In this document: positions 24,393 to 32,020 of the stretch, piece by piece
Position numbering within the stretch: position 1 is the stretch's first letter
Layout: every line of letters starts with the position of its first letter
NCBI GenBank assembly: GCA_023132135.1
Contig: JAGLYR010000138.1
Location: 1-37,989, forward strand
DNA from: Candidatus Eiseniibacteriota bacterium
GTDB taxonomy: Bacteria > Arandabacterota > Arandabacteria > JAGLYR01
Direction: 5' to 3'
Length of the DNA stretch: 37,989 nt
The notes under the pieces: generated by a model
Seen by the model: only the letters and a program-made list of their open reading frames with translations
Databases searched by the model: none
Told to the model about the DNA's origin: nothing
Position numbers and translations under genes: made by a program

Positions 24393-27348
24393 GAATGGTT
24401 CCTGACCTTCTCCTGCCTATCGTTGCGAATCGACCAACGGCCAGGATGCCGGCCAGGACGAAACCCAGAATAGGCCACGCGATCGCCTGCTCGTACCATG
24501 CTCGGGGAGTGAGAGACAGGGTGCCGTCGGCGTCGCCCAGAATGACGAACGGGGCCCAGAAGCAGGGATGAGGGGAGAGACCGTGCTCTCCAGAGATGCA
24601 CTCGCGCTTGGTCAGGGCGAGGGCTTCTCCCTTGCTCGCTCCCCCGACCAGGTGACGGTAGAACCGGCCCATGAAGCGGGCGGTGTGGGCGTCGTCGACT
24701 TCCCAGAGACTGGCAAGGACCGAGGTGCTGCCGGCATAGAAGAACGCGCGGGAAAGGCCGAGAATTCCCTCCCCGCTCACGAGTCGTCCACGGCCCGTCT
24801 GGCAGGCGGATAGCGTCACAAGATCAGCGGCAAGATCGAGCCCGAGGATCTCGAGGGACGTCAGGAAGCCGTCGTTGTTTCCGGATGGGGCCAGGAGGAG
24901 CCCGGACGCGCTGGGGTCCACGTTGCTGGCGCAGGCATGGGTCGCGAAGTGGAGAACCTCGTAGCTGCCGGCGGCTTCTTCCTTCACGTGATCCTCGGAA
25001 GCCTCTTCCGCCCGGAGGATCCTCGTCCGGCGAGGGGAAAGGATACGGTCCAGCTCCCGGATCTCAGAACCTGAGTAGGCCAGGCGCGCCCAGTGGCGGC
25101 CGGCCGCCTCATATTCCAGGTTGGGATCGCCGAAGGCAATGAGCTCGCGTGTCGCGCGTGTTGGCCCACGGGCCAGGGTTGTCAAGTACCTCCACAGGGA
25201 AGCTGAGACGGCGTTGCACACCTCGAAGTGTTCAATCAGGAACTGCCACGGCTCATCCGGAGAGATCTCGAGCGCCTCTCTCCGGATATCCACAGGGCAG
25301 GGAAGCGTTTCGAAGGGAATGCCCAGGAGTGGGCCGTCGGGGACCACGATCAGGCGCTCCGCCGGGTGCATGAGATCCGAAACAGGATCCAGGAGGACTC
25401 CGGAAAGCCGGAAGGCGGCCGGGGAGTCGAAGGGAGCGCGCCCGGTATCGCGAAGAAGACAGCTGAAGACAGCAACGAGACCTTCGACATCGGCAACCTG
25501 TCCAACACGGAAGAATCGGATCCGGCCGCGCGTAAGGCCCCAGCCATAAACAGCCTCCCGACCCCAGAAGAATTCCAGAAGCAGATCCTTGCCGGGCCGG
25601 AGCTCGCATCGGATAGCAGATGCCGTCAGCGCGCCGTCCATGGAGATTATCGGACTGTCGCGGTGGGTGGCCATTTCCAGGGAGTCCAGCCGGGCCCGGA
25701 CCCCGCGGATGCGATGGCGGACGGCGGACCGCTGTTCGTCGTCGTCAAGGGACGCGAGAAGAGCCAGCTGGAGCAATGAGAGTTCCTTTGCCAGCGCGGC
25801 GCGGGCGGGTCTCTGACCGCCCTGTTCCTGGCCGGATCTCGCAGCATGGAAGTCAAGAAACGTTCCGGACCTGCAATCCTCGACCAGGCGGAAGGCATCT
25901 TCCGCAAAGCCCTGATCGGGGGATGCCCTGTCCAGGAGGAAGAGTGGCAGGAGGGCGGCCTCGTATATGTAGGTCCTCAGATAGAGAGAGCCGGCGCGGA
26001 GCTCCTCCACTTCAATCCGGCGACGGGTGGCTTCGAACAGCTCGATGGCTTCCATTGCGTGAGATAACCCGTTGTGCGGGTGGCCGAGCAGTGTCTCGGT
26101 AAGGGCGAGTTCCGCGAGAATCTCACAGAGAGCAAAGGGAGAAATCCCCGCGCCGGCAATATCAAGGGCTCGCTCCAGCTCACGCCTGGCTTCTTCCGTC
26201 TGCCCCGCGGCTCTCAGGATGCCGCCGCGCTCGGCCAGGGCGACAGCGTACTGCTCCGCGTCATCTCCGGCCTCAAGAAATGGCATTGCGCTGGATAGCG
26301 TTTCCAAAGCTTCCCGGTGGAGGCCCCGGGCCCACAGAACGCGAGCCAGGGATCCACGCGCGCAGGCCTCCATGTCCGGATAGCCCTCGCGCACCGAAGT
26401 GTCGATGGCTTCTTCGAGGGAACGGGTGGCGTCCTCGTATTGCGTCAGATCTGTGGTGTAGATATGGGCAATGTTGATGAGTTCGGAGACCTGGCCCCTC
26501 GGATGGCCGATACGCCGGAACAGATCCAGTGCCTCCTCGTGCATCGCCAGGGATTCGTAGTAGCGACCGGCGAGGTAGTATGCGTTGGCCAGCATTCCCA
26601 GAGCGGCGGCCACGTAGTTGCTCTCGCCCAACGCAAGGCCGATCCGGCGGGTCCGGCGAAACGCCTCGATTGCCTGTTGCAGATTGTTTGCCCCCAGCTC
26701 GATCCCGCCCAGTGCGTGGAACCCTGACCCGAGGCAGGCAGCGCACCCGATTTCTTCTCCAATCTCGATGGCTTCTGCCGCGTACCGGCGGGCCCGGGCG
26801 GTCTCGCCAACGGCATCCAGCAAGGCTGCGATCTTGGTGTAGTCCAGTCCCTCCGATCTCCGGTCTCCAAGAATCTGGTGCCTGGCCAGTGCCCGGAGAA
26901 AAAGATCGAGAGATTCCGTGTGTTGTCCGCCGTGGTAGAGAGCATCGCCCTCCCGGTAGAGCGAATCGGCGAGTGCATGCTCGGCCGCCTGCTCGCTGTC
27001 GTACGAGGCGTAGAGGTTCACCAAGTCGGCGAGGGCGCGGCGGCCCGTCCGGCGCCGGTACTGCTGAGCGATGATGCCGGCCGAACGGAGGTCGGCTGCG
27101 CCGCCATCTTCATCGCCGCTGGCCTTTCCAACGGCGCTGAGGGCCAGGCGCATGGTTTCCAGGTAGACGCGGTCGGGGTGAGTCCGGATCCAGTATGTGA
27201 TGGATGACGTGTCACCGTTTGCAGCGGCTTTGGAGAGCTCGTCGAGGAAATCGTCGGGAGGGGTATCCGCCCCGGCAATGGGGACCAGAACGACCCACGG
27301 GATGATGAAAACACAGGCGATCCCGCGGGAAACCTGTATTGGAAACAC
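24382..27348 (-). CDS. Exported, membrane-anchored TPR-CHAT caspase-like protein
   Basis: 988 aa. Residues 1-27 are a signal peptide (IACVFIIPWVVLVPIAGA). Residues about 120-500 contain a run of TPR repeats (YREGDALYHGGQHTESLDLF, NNLQQAIEAFRRTRRIG, YESLAMHEEALDLFRRIG). The C-terminal about 320 aa are a CHAT domain with catalytic His804 in HFATHACAS and Cys849 in TLSACQTG, plus LWEVDD and the APFVILG end motif. Residues about 958-975 form a membrane helix followed by GRRRSG, giving a tail anchor with the protease outside the cytoplasm. The catalytic dyad is intact. It starts 6 bp after the anti-sigma factor gene, so it is co-expressed with a sigma/anti-sigma pair. Its target is unknown; the anti-sigma factor is the obvious candidate. 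Confidence 0.92.
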   Translation of the reverse strand: MFPIQVSRGIACVFIIPWVVLVPIAGADTPPDDFLDELSKAAANGDTSSITYWIRTHPDRVYLETMRLALSAVGKASGDEDGGAADLRSAGIIAQQYRRRTGRRALADLVNLYASYDSEQAAEHALADSLYREGDALYHGGQHTESLDLFLRALARHQILGDRRSEGLDYTKIAALLDAVGETARARRYAAEAIEIGEEIGCAACLGSGFHALGGIELGANNLQQAIEAFRRTRRIGLALGESNYVAAALGMLANAYYLAGRYYESLAMHEEALDLFRRIGHPRGQVSELINIAHIYTTDLTQYEDATRSLEEAIDTSVREGYPDMEACARGSLARVLWARGLHREALETLSSAMPFLEAGDDAEQYAVALAERGGILRAAGQTEEARRELERALDIAGAGISPFALCEILAELALTETLLGHPHNGLSHAMEAIELFEATRRRIEVEELRAGSLYLRTYIYEAALLPLFLLDRASPDQGFAEDAFRLVEDCRSGTFLDFHAARSGQEQGGQRPARAALAKELSLLQLALLASLDDDEQRSAVRHRIRGVRARLDSLEMATHRDSPIISMDGALTASAIRCELRPGKDLLLEFFWGREAVYGWGLTRGRIRFFRVGQVADVEGLVAVFSCLLRDTGRAPFDSPAAFRLSGVLLDPVSDLMHPAERLIVVPDGPLLGIPFETLPCPVDIRREALEISPDEPWQFLIEHFEVCNAVSASLWRYLTTLARGPTRATRELIAFGDPNLEYEAAGRHWARLAYSGSEIRELDRILSPRRTRILRAEEASEDHVKEEAAGSYEVLHFATHACASNVDPSASGLLLAPSGNNDGFLTSLEILGLDLAADLVTLSACQTGRGRLVSGEGILGLSRAFFYAGSTSVLASLWEVDDAHTARFMGRFYRHLVGGASKGEALALTKRECISGEHGLSPHPCFWAPFVILGDADGTLSLTPRAWYEQAIAWPILGFVLAGILAVGRFATIGRRRSGTIPRN

Positions 27349-27354
27349 GAGGGT

Positions 27355-28068
27355 CTACTCCTCGGCGGGAGTCTCCGCCAACTGGAACGGAACCGCAGGG
27401 GAAACGGCAACTTGCCCGTCGCCGATAGTACACTGGACCATCCACTCGAAGTGGCGGCCCCCGGATATGGTCAACCTCTCGACCGGGACGGAGTATCCGG
27501 GAGGAGAAACGGCCTCCCGTACCACCACCCGCCCTGAATCGGCGTCGACCACTGTGATCACATACCGCTCGCCCTGGGGGCAGGCTTCCCAGCGGAAAAC
27601 CACCGTTTCCCCGGCATGGATTGTTCCCCTGGGCTCAATGAGAAATGGCGTCTCCGGGCCGCGAGTCCCGGCATCTCGAATCCCGGACGGTACCTCAGTC
27701 GGATAGCGTTCCCGCTGCCCCGCCCAGATGGCCACAAGGGCAACCACGGCGACCGTGGCGACGGCCCCGGCCAGACGGTACGAGAAAAGTGATTCGGTGA
27801 CGCGGCGGAGGAAGCTCGTCGCCCGCCCGGTTGTCTCTTCGATCACGGGTCTGCCCTGTACCTGCCGTTCCAGCGCGAGCGGCGGCGAGACCAACTCAGC
27901 CTCGGCCGGGCGCCGGCCGGACAACATGAGATCCGAAACGATACCCAGGCATCGCTCACATTCGGCGAGGTGCCCCTCGACGTGATCCCGGCCCTCGCGC
28001 AGAGTTCCATCCGCGAATCCGCACAAGGTCTCTTCTGATGGACAACCGTCTGTCTTGGTCGACTTCAT
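27355..28068 (-). CDS. Transmembrane zf-HC2 anti-sigma factor
   Basis: About 237 aa from the ATG at 28068. The N-terminal domain has the zinc anti-sigma signature H33-x3-C37-x2-C40 (HLAECERC). A basic stretch (RRVTESLFSYR) leads into one membrane helix (about 99-116), and about 115 extracytoplasmic residues form an Ig/fibronectin-like domain (GETVVFRWEACPQGERYVITVVD..). This is the classic sensor topology that holds an ECF sigma factor until proteolysis. The track start at 28254 adds a segment overlapping another small ORF and the end of the sigma gene. The gene lies between the sigma factor and the TPR-CHAT gene. Confidence 0.88.
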   Translation of the reverse strand: MKSTKTDGCPSEETLCGFADGTLREGRDHVEGHLAECERCLGIVSDLMLSGRRPAEAELVSPPLALERQVQGRPVIEETTGRATSFLRRVTESLFSYRLAGAVATVAVVALVAIWAGQRERYPTEVPSGIRDAGTRGPETPFLIEPRGTIHAGETVVFRWEACPQGERYVITVVDADSGRVVVREAVSPPGYSVPVERLTISGGRHFEWMVQCTIGDGQVAVSPAVPFQLAETPAEE

Positions 28069-28069
28069 C

Positions 28070-28195
28070 TCACCCCACCTGTGCTCTGAAGGCAAATGTG
28101 CCGGGGCTTTCTCCAACGCCGAATCCCCGACCACCTTCATTAGACAAATTCCCGGCGGGCTTTTGAAAACAGAAGACTCCGGAATCGGGGAACAT
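28070..28195 (-). CDS. Possible 41-aa small ORF between sigma and anti-sigma genes
   Basis: Too short for the ORF track. It has a near-perfect AAGGAGAGG (28205-28197) just before its ATG and begins MFPDSGVFCFQKPAGN. Its TGA is separated by only 1 nt from the anti-sigma ATG, which itself has only a G-rich, imperfect Shine-Dalgarno. It may be a real small protein or a leader that couples translation of the anti-sigma factor to that of the sigma factor. The composition (Gly, Phe, Pro) gives no family match I recognise. Confidence 0.35.
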   Translation of the reverse strand: MFPDSGVFCFQKPAGNLSNEGGRGFGVGESPGTFAFRAQVG

Positions 28196-28216
28196 GCCTC
28201 TCCTTGTCCCTGTAAC

Positions 28217-28954
28217 TTATTGAAACAACTGCTTGTTGAGAGCGCCGAGAACAATGTCCCTGTCGATCCCGGTCCATTCCCCTGGCTCGAGCAAGTCCAG
28301 CAACTCCAATGATTTCAGTGTCTTTCTCAAAGCGTACGCCGCGTCGTTGGTGTCGCGGTAGCCGAGCGCGGATGCCAGTTCCCGGAGCTTCAATCCCTTC
28401 TGGAACCGGAACTTGACCAGCAATTTCTCACGTGGCGAGAGCCCCTGGACGGCACGGGAGATCTGCTTCCGGATCTTCTCCGGTGAACACGAGGGAAGCT
28501 CCGGACCAGGATCCTCCCCTTCGGCGAGAGCTGCCTGGATACCCCGGTTCGCTTCGTCGGAAAAGTCGACGAAGTCCGTGCGGTCGGCTTCCTGCCCCTC
28601 GCGGCGCAGCACGGTCGATCGGGCGGTCTGCACCATCCGAAACAGGTAAGTTGTGAACTTGCAACGGGATTGGAATCGTCGGAGCACCCGGTAGTCATCC
28701 TGCTGGATGCGCGAGAATACGCTGCAGTAGATTTCCTGCGCCAGGTCTTCCTTCCTCGCTATCGGGCCGGAGAGCAAGCGGAGGGTCACGGTGTAGACGA
28801 ACCGTGAGTATTTTTCGACGAAGACCCGCCAGCCGTCGTCGTCGGTCAGGACCGCCTCACGCGCCTCCTCGAAGGACAGGCTCTTGTGCCGGTCTTCCAT
28901 GAGAGACAGCTCTTCTAAGTGGCGGACACCGCCGTAGGCCGGCGAATCGGACAT
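28217..28954 (-). CDS. ECF-type RNA polymerase sigma factor
   Basis: 245 aa. Region 2 is VEKYSRFVYTVTLRLLSGPIARKEDLAQEIYCSVF and the following FTTYLFRMVQTARSTVLRR. Region 4 is LSPREKLLVKFRFQKGLKLRELASALG with its helix-turn-helix. The region between is longer than in minimal ECF factors, with an acidic linker. The start at 28954 is supported by CGAGG 7 nt upstream and a promoter 30 bp further up; a second ATG at 28900 has a weaker site. Its partner is the zf-HC2 anti-sigma factor downstream. Its regulon cannot be seen here; I find no clear GGAAC/GTC-type autoregulatory promoter. Confidence 0.92.
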   Translation of the reverse strand: MSDSPAYGGVRHLEELSLMEDRHKSLSFEEAREAVLTDDDGWRVFVEKYSRFVYTVTLRLLSGPIARKEDLAQEIYCSVFSRIQQDDYRVLRRFQSRCKFTTYLFRMVQTARSTVLRREGQEADRTDFVDFSDEANRGIQAALAEGEDPGPELPSCSPEKIRKQISRAVQGLSPREKLLVKFRFQKGLKLRELASALGYRDTNDAAYALRKTLKSLELLDLLEPGEWTGIDRDIVLGALNKQLFQ

Positions 28955-28984
28955 GCGGTTACCTCGTCTGGGCGTTGCTCGTTG

Positions 28985-29013
28985 ATTCTACGGGCGGCAA
29001 GCGCAAGCGTCAA
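28985..29013 (-). promoter_or_regulatory. Sigma70-type promoter of the sigma/anti-sigma/TPR-CHAT operon
   Basis: Minus-strand TTGACG (29013-29008), 17-bp spacer, TAGAAT (28990-28985). It predicts a leader of about 25 nt and suggests housekeeping rather than self-driven expression. Confidence 0.6.
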
Positions 29014-29156
29014 GGCCTTGCAACTCGCCCGGAGATACGCCGTTCCGGGTCCCGCGGCATGGCAACCGTGTCGGGTCGAAGGTTCGGAACCGGTACTTCG
29101 TGCTACGTGCCCCGTGCTTCGTACTCGGCCGTCGTCCCCGCGGAGCACTCGTGCCC

Positions 29157-29242
29157 GTCGTCCCCGCGAACGCGGGGACCCATTTTCATATGCACGCTGT
29201 CCCAGCAAGGTCAAGATGGATCCCCGCGTGCGCGGGGATGAC
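29157..29242. repeat. Double-hairpin dispersed repeat (REP/BIME-like)
   Basis: Two hairpins in mirror arrangement: GTCCCCGCG-AA-CGCGGGGAC (29160-29179) and ATCCCCGCG-TG-CGCGGGGAT (29220-29239), with outer ends CGTCGTCCCC and GGGGATGACG. This is the layout of palindromic intergenic elements mobilised by RAYT-type transposases. None of these is in the window. Confidence 0.65.
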
Positions 29243-29266
29243 GATAGGCTTCGTCTCGCGACGAGG

Positions 29267-29285
29267 CTGGTGAGAAATGCGGGCT
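29267..29285 (+). repeat. Dispersed 19-bp intergenic motif, copy 2
   Basis: CTGGTGAGAAATGCGGGCT, one mismatch from 261-279. Confidence 0.6.
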
Positions 29286-29390
29286 CGCGGCAAACGGCAG
29301 CTTCGGGGTTTTCTGGAGGAACGCATGGTTTGGCGTTCCTCCAGAACGGTTCTCCCCTTCGTGTTCTTCGTGGTTGGAGCTTTCTCGTGT

Positions 29391-29777
29391 CTACGTCTCG
29401 ATCTCACGTACAGTGAAGACCTTGATGAGCTCGCCGGTGTCGGGATGCCGGATCGGAGCGTTGATGCGCTCGGCCAGGCGTTCGGGCGAGGTTCTGGCGG
29501 GATCGTAAGTGATAACGGCGGTGTTCGTGCGCGTGTACGTCCGTATCTCAACTACGCCGGCTTCCTGTGACATCATCTCGGTGAATGTCTCCGAGGTTCC
29601 CCAGCACTTGAGCATGTGGACATTGAACCTGACGGTTGCAAGCTCTGCTCCCTGTTCAGGAGTGTGAGCCTCAACCGTGATGACCTGGGTCGGGAAGTGG
29701 ATGGTCTTCGCCAGGCCGTAGGACCCGAGCATGACGGCAGCGACGACAACCGGGACCGCCCACCATTTGAGTCTCAA
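29391..29777 (-). CDS. Membrane-anchored HMA-like protein lacking CxxC
   Basis: 128 aa. An N-terminal hydrophobic helix (WWAVPVVVAAVMLGSYGLA) acts as anchor or signal. Residues about 45-110 follow the ferredoxin-like beta-alpha-beta plan of heavy-metal-associated domains (VRFNVHMLKCWGTSETF .. GVVEIRTYTRTNTAVITYDPA .. RLAERINAP), but the usual metal-binding CxxC is reduced to a single Cys (MLKCWGTS). It starts at TTG with GGGGGTGG upstream and follows the NapH-like gene by 54 bp. It may receive a metal or serve as a structural partner of that Fe-S protein; this is inference. Confidence 0.7.
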   Translation of the reverse strand: MRLKWWAVPVVVAAVMLGSYGLAKTIHFPTQVITVEAHTPEQGAELATVRFNVHMLKCWGTSETFTEMMSQEAGVVEIRTYTRTNTAVITYDPARTSPERLAERINAPIRHPDTGELIKVFTVREIET

Positions 29778-29831
29778 GTTACCACCCCCGGAAAGACAAA
29801 AAGCTGCACCGCGGAGCCGAGAAAAGCATCC

Positions 29832-30590
29832 CTATATTCCGATCGATATTGCGTCCTTTTTCGGACACACCGCCAGGCACTCAAGACAGTTCGTGCAGTC
29901 GCGGGCCCGGATTCTGGTCTTCCCGACAATGGGGATGGCCTGGGGACAGGCCTTCTCGCAAAGCCCACACGAAGTGCAAACCTGCGGGTCGACGACCGGC
30001 TTGATGACACCGGCCCACGAGAAGAGATCGTACGCGGCGCCCAGCGGGCAGAGATAGCGACACCACCCCATTCGGATGTACAGGGCGGAGACCAGCACAA
30101 TGGCCAGGAGCACCCAGCTCCACCAGACCACGGCCTCGTTCCCGAAGCTGTAGAAGATGTAATAGGGATCGTAGGACCGGAAGACCAGATCGCCGATCGT
30201 GTAGGTGAAGTACAGGATCACAACAAGGACGACATACCGCAGATAGCGCAGGATGCCATCCATGCGGCGAGGTGGCTCCCAGACCCATCCCACCCGGTTT
30301 CCTACTCGCCCGATCCACTCCAGGATCGATCCCAGAGGGCAGATCCAGCTGCAGAAGGACTTCTTGGCAAGCAGAACCAGCCCCATCATACCCAGGAAGA
30401 AGATGAAATTGGCCTCGCTGGTTGCACAGATGGACCGCTTGTGCGTCAGGAGGGAATAGGCAGTCTCGAGGCCGCCGAAGGGACAGTAGGTTTCACACGT
30501 GAGAGCCTGGCCACCGAACTTCCACCGCAGACCCACCACGATCATGCCGACGACAAAGCCGACCTGGAAGAGCGTTCGTACGATTCTCAT
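29832..30590 (-). CDS. NapH/CcoG-like membrane 4Fe-4S protein
   Basis: 252 aa with about four or five membrane helices. It contains Cys motifs of the NapH/NosR/CcoG group: CETYCPFGG, CSWICPLGS and CRYLCPLGA, followed by a C-terminal 2[4Fe-4S] ferredoxin domain (CTSCGLCEKACP and CTNCLECLAVCP). Such proteins pass electrons across or along the inner membrane to periplasmic reductases or in metal-centre assembly. No reductase is adjacent; the partner is an HMA-like protein, which suggests a role in metal-centre maturation (inference). It starts at ATG 30590 without a clear Shine-Dalgarno. Confidence 0.88.
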   Translation of the reverse strand: MRIVRTLFQVGFVVGMIVVGLRWKFGGQALTCETYCPFGGLETAYSLLTHKRSICATSEANFIFFLGMMGLVLLAKKSFCSWICPLGSILEWIGRVGNRVGWVWEPPRRMDGILRYLRYVVLVVILYFTYTIGDLVFRSYDPYYIFYSFGNEAVVWWSWVLLAIVLVSALYIRMGWCRYLCPLGAAYDLFSWAGVIKPVVDPQVCTSCGLCEKACPQAIPIVGKTRIRARDCTNCLECLAVCPKKDAISIGI

Positions 30591-30598
30591 GATTCCGC

Positions 30599-30627
30599 AC
30601 CCTATCTGCGGCGGCGCGCCGTGTCAA
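30599..30627 (-). promoter_or_regulatory. Promoter of the NapH-like gene, possibly leaderless
   Basis: Minus-strand perfect -35 TTGACA (30627-30622), 17-bp spacer, TAGGGT (30604-30599). The -10 ends 8 bp before the ATG at 30590, so the transcript would start almost at the start codon. The absence of a Shine-Dalgarno agrees with a leaderless message. Confidence 0.5.
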
Positions 30628-30815
30628 GCTGATGTCCTCGCCCGCGCCGGGGTTACTACGGCAGCCACAGCTCTCGGCCCGCCCTGATCCGCCGAGGTAA
30701 GTGGCACGCGAAAAACAGGTAGTAGATGATCGGTGCGGCAGATCTGTGTTCTTCCGAAGTGCTCATTCCCGGAGAGGGGGAATTGTGGTGTCACGGTAGT
30801 TCACAGACACTCCAG

Positions 30816-31694
30816 TCACCGCTTGGCCCGGCCTGCGCACTTGCGGCCGTCCACCAGCAGGGCGCTCCCCACGGGGCAACCGATATCGCGTGCGATGACC
30901 GGGCATTTGACCTTGAGAAGATAGAAGATGGGCAGGTCGGTTTCATTGAGGGTCTCGTAATTACCCTGTCCCTTGGCAATGATGAGATCCGCTTCCGCGA
31001 AGCGGTCCCGGAACTCGGCGGAGCAGTCCTCGATGATAGTGCCCGGGGCGTCTGAGCCGTTGTCGATAACCTCTACGAGACCGGCAACTCCCGCCTGCTC
31101 AGCGTCCCTCAGGGTCGCGTCGTTGATCACGGGACTCCCTCTGACAACGAAGGTTGTCCGCTCCCGGGGCAGCTTCTCAATCAGAAGCCGGTCGAACACG
31201 ATCTCGCCGGCGTTGTCTCCCAGGTAGAGGATACTCGCTGCATCCGCGATCTCCCGCCGAAATGTTCCAAGGGGTTCCGGGGGCAGCGGAGTTTCCAGCG
31301 CCTCGGCCAGGGTCCGGGAGACGTCCTCTTTCGTGAGCGAATGCTTGGCTCCAAAGTCGATGATGTTGCCGGCAATTGCCAGGCGGGTCGCCATTTCCAG
31401 CGGATCCGCCGATTCCTCCACGCGGCGCTTGAACCGGGGGTACATGGAAAGAGCGAGTTGGTTAAAGGTCTCCTTGATCTCGTGGTAGGGGTCGGAATTG
31501 CCGGTTGTCTGGCGAACCACGCGATGAATGAACTGGCCCATGGCGGGAGGAGAGAGGGAAAGATCCATTTCGGCGATTTCCCGAAGAACTTTGCGCATGA
31601 CGGCTTGTTGGACTTCCGGGTCGTCCGTGACTGCTTGGGCGACATTCAGGGCCTGTCGGGCGAAGCAGGGAATGCATTCGAGATATGTGCGCAC
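30816..31694 (-). CDS. DUF89/ARMT1-like damage-control phosphatase
   Basis: 292 aa. MRTYLECIPCFARQAL at the N-terminus, LYLGDNAGEIVFDRLLIE with the metal-binding Asp/Asn, VRGSPVINDATLRDA and LIIAKGQGNYETL are the DUF89 signatures, and the N-terminal Cys pair is typical of the bacterial/archaeal subgroup. These Mn/Ni-dependent phosphatases remove damaged phosphometabolites. The start is GTG with GGGAG 6 nt upstream. It is separated from the NapH-like gene by about 225 bp, in which I see only that gene's promoter. Confidence 0.9.
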   Translation of the reverse strand: MRTYLECIPCFARQALNVAQAVTDDPEVQQAVMRKVLREIAEMDLSLSPPAMGQFIHRVVRQTTGNSDPYHEIKETFNQLALSMYPRFKRRVEESADPLEMATRLAIAGNIIDFGAKHSLTKEDVSRTLAEALETPLPPEPLGTFRREIADAASILYLGDNAGEIVFDRLLIEKLPRERTTFVVRGSPVINDATLRDAEQAGVAGLVEVIDNGSDAPGTIIEDCSAEFRDRFAEADLIIAKGQGNYETLNETDLPIFYLLKVKCPVIARDIGCPVGSALLVDGRKCAGRAKR

Positions 31695-32020
31695 TGCCGA
31701 CTCCCTTCTCTCTGATGAATTGTGAGAGCGATCTGGAGAGATTCTGCGGAAACCTCAAGAATCTACCACGAAGTCCACGAAGAACACGAAGGAAAATATC
31801 TTTCGGAGCGGCGGGGGGGTGGTCGGGGTGGAACCCGACCCTCCACATAGGCAATGCGCACGTTCAGACTGGAGGGACGGCTTCCACGCCGTCCACATCG
31901 GGGGATAAGGGCCCTTTCGCCCCCTCTCGCCCGCTCGCGCATTCGCCCTAGCTTGCCAGCGGACGGATTGCGTGGTAGCATGGGCCCGCAGGTCCCCTCA
32001 GCCATGGAAGGGAGCGGAGG
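31695..32020. other. 326-bp intergenic region with two structured repeats
   Basis: No gene is seen. It holds CCACGAAGTCCACGAAGAACACGAAGG (31767-31793), a phrase of a kind often found dispersed between bacterial genes, and two hairpins of one repeat family in inverted orientation (31821-31844 and 31871-31894). Confidence 0.55.
31821..31894. repeat. Inverted pair of GTGGAA-loop hairpins with compensatory stems
   Basis: Copy A on + is GGTCGGG-GTGGAA-CCCGACC followed by CTCC (31821-31844). Copy B read on the minus strand is GGACGGC-GTGGAA-GCCGTCC followed by CTCC (31894-31871). Loop and tail are identical, while two stem positions differ together with their pairing partners (T-A to A-T, G-C to C-G). 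Confidence 0.7.

Larger units (their letters stand above)
28955..29390. other. 436-bp intergenic region of repeats
   Basis: No gene is seen. It contains the sigma operon promoter, an inverted double-hairpin repeat (29157-29242) with a partial extra copy of its end (CGTCGTCCCCGCG near 29130), the second copy of the CTGGTGAGAAATGC motif, and the phrase CCTTCGTGTTCTTCGTGGTTGG (about 29358-29379), whose reverse complement resembles 31766-31793. Confidence 0.55.

Noticed and set aside
28069-28254. N-terminal extension of the anti-sigma ORF
   Set aside because: It overlaps the sigma gene end, lacks a Shine-Dalgarno at its Met codons, and the zf-HC2 domain begins after the internal ATG at 28068.
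29157-29242. CRISPR array
   Set aside because: The repeated units are palindromic, few and unevenly spaced; no cas genes are present, so the TPR-CHAT gene is not part of a type III-E locus here.
28919-29416. 165-aa plus ORF across the repeat region
   Set aside because: It reads through intergenic hairpin repeats (RTRPSSPRSTRARRPRERG) and has no homologous features.
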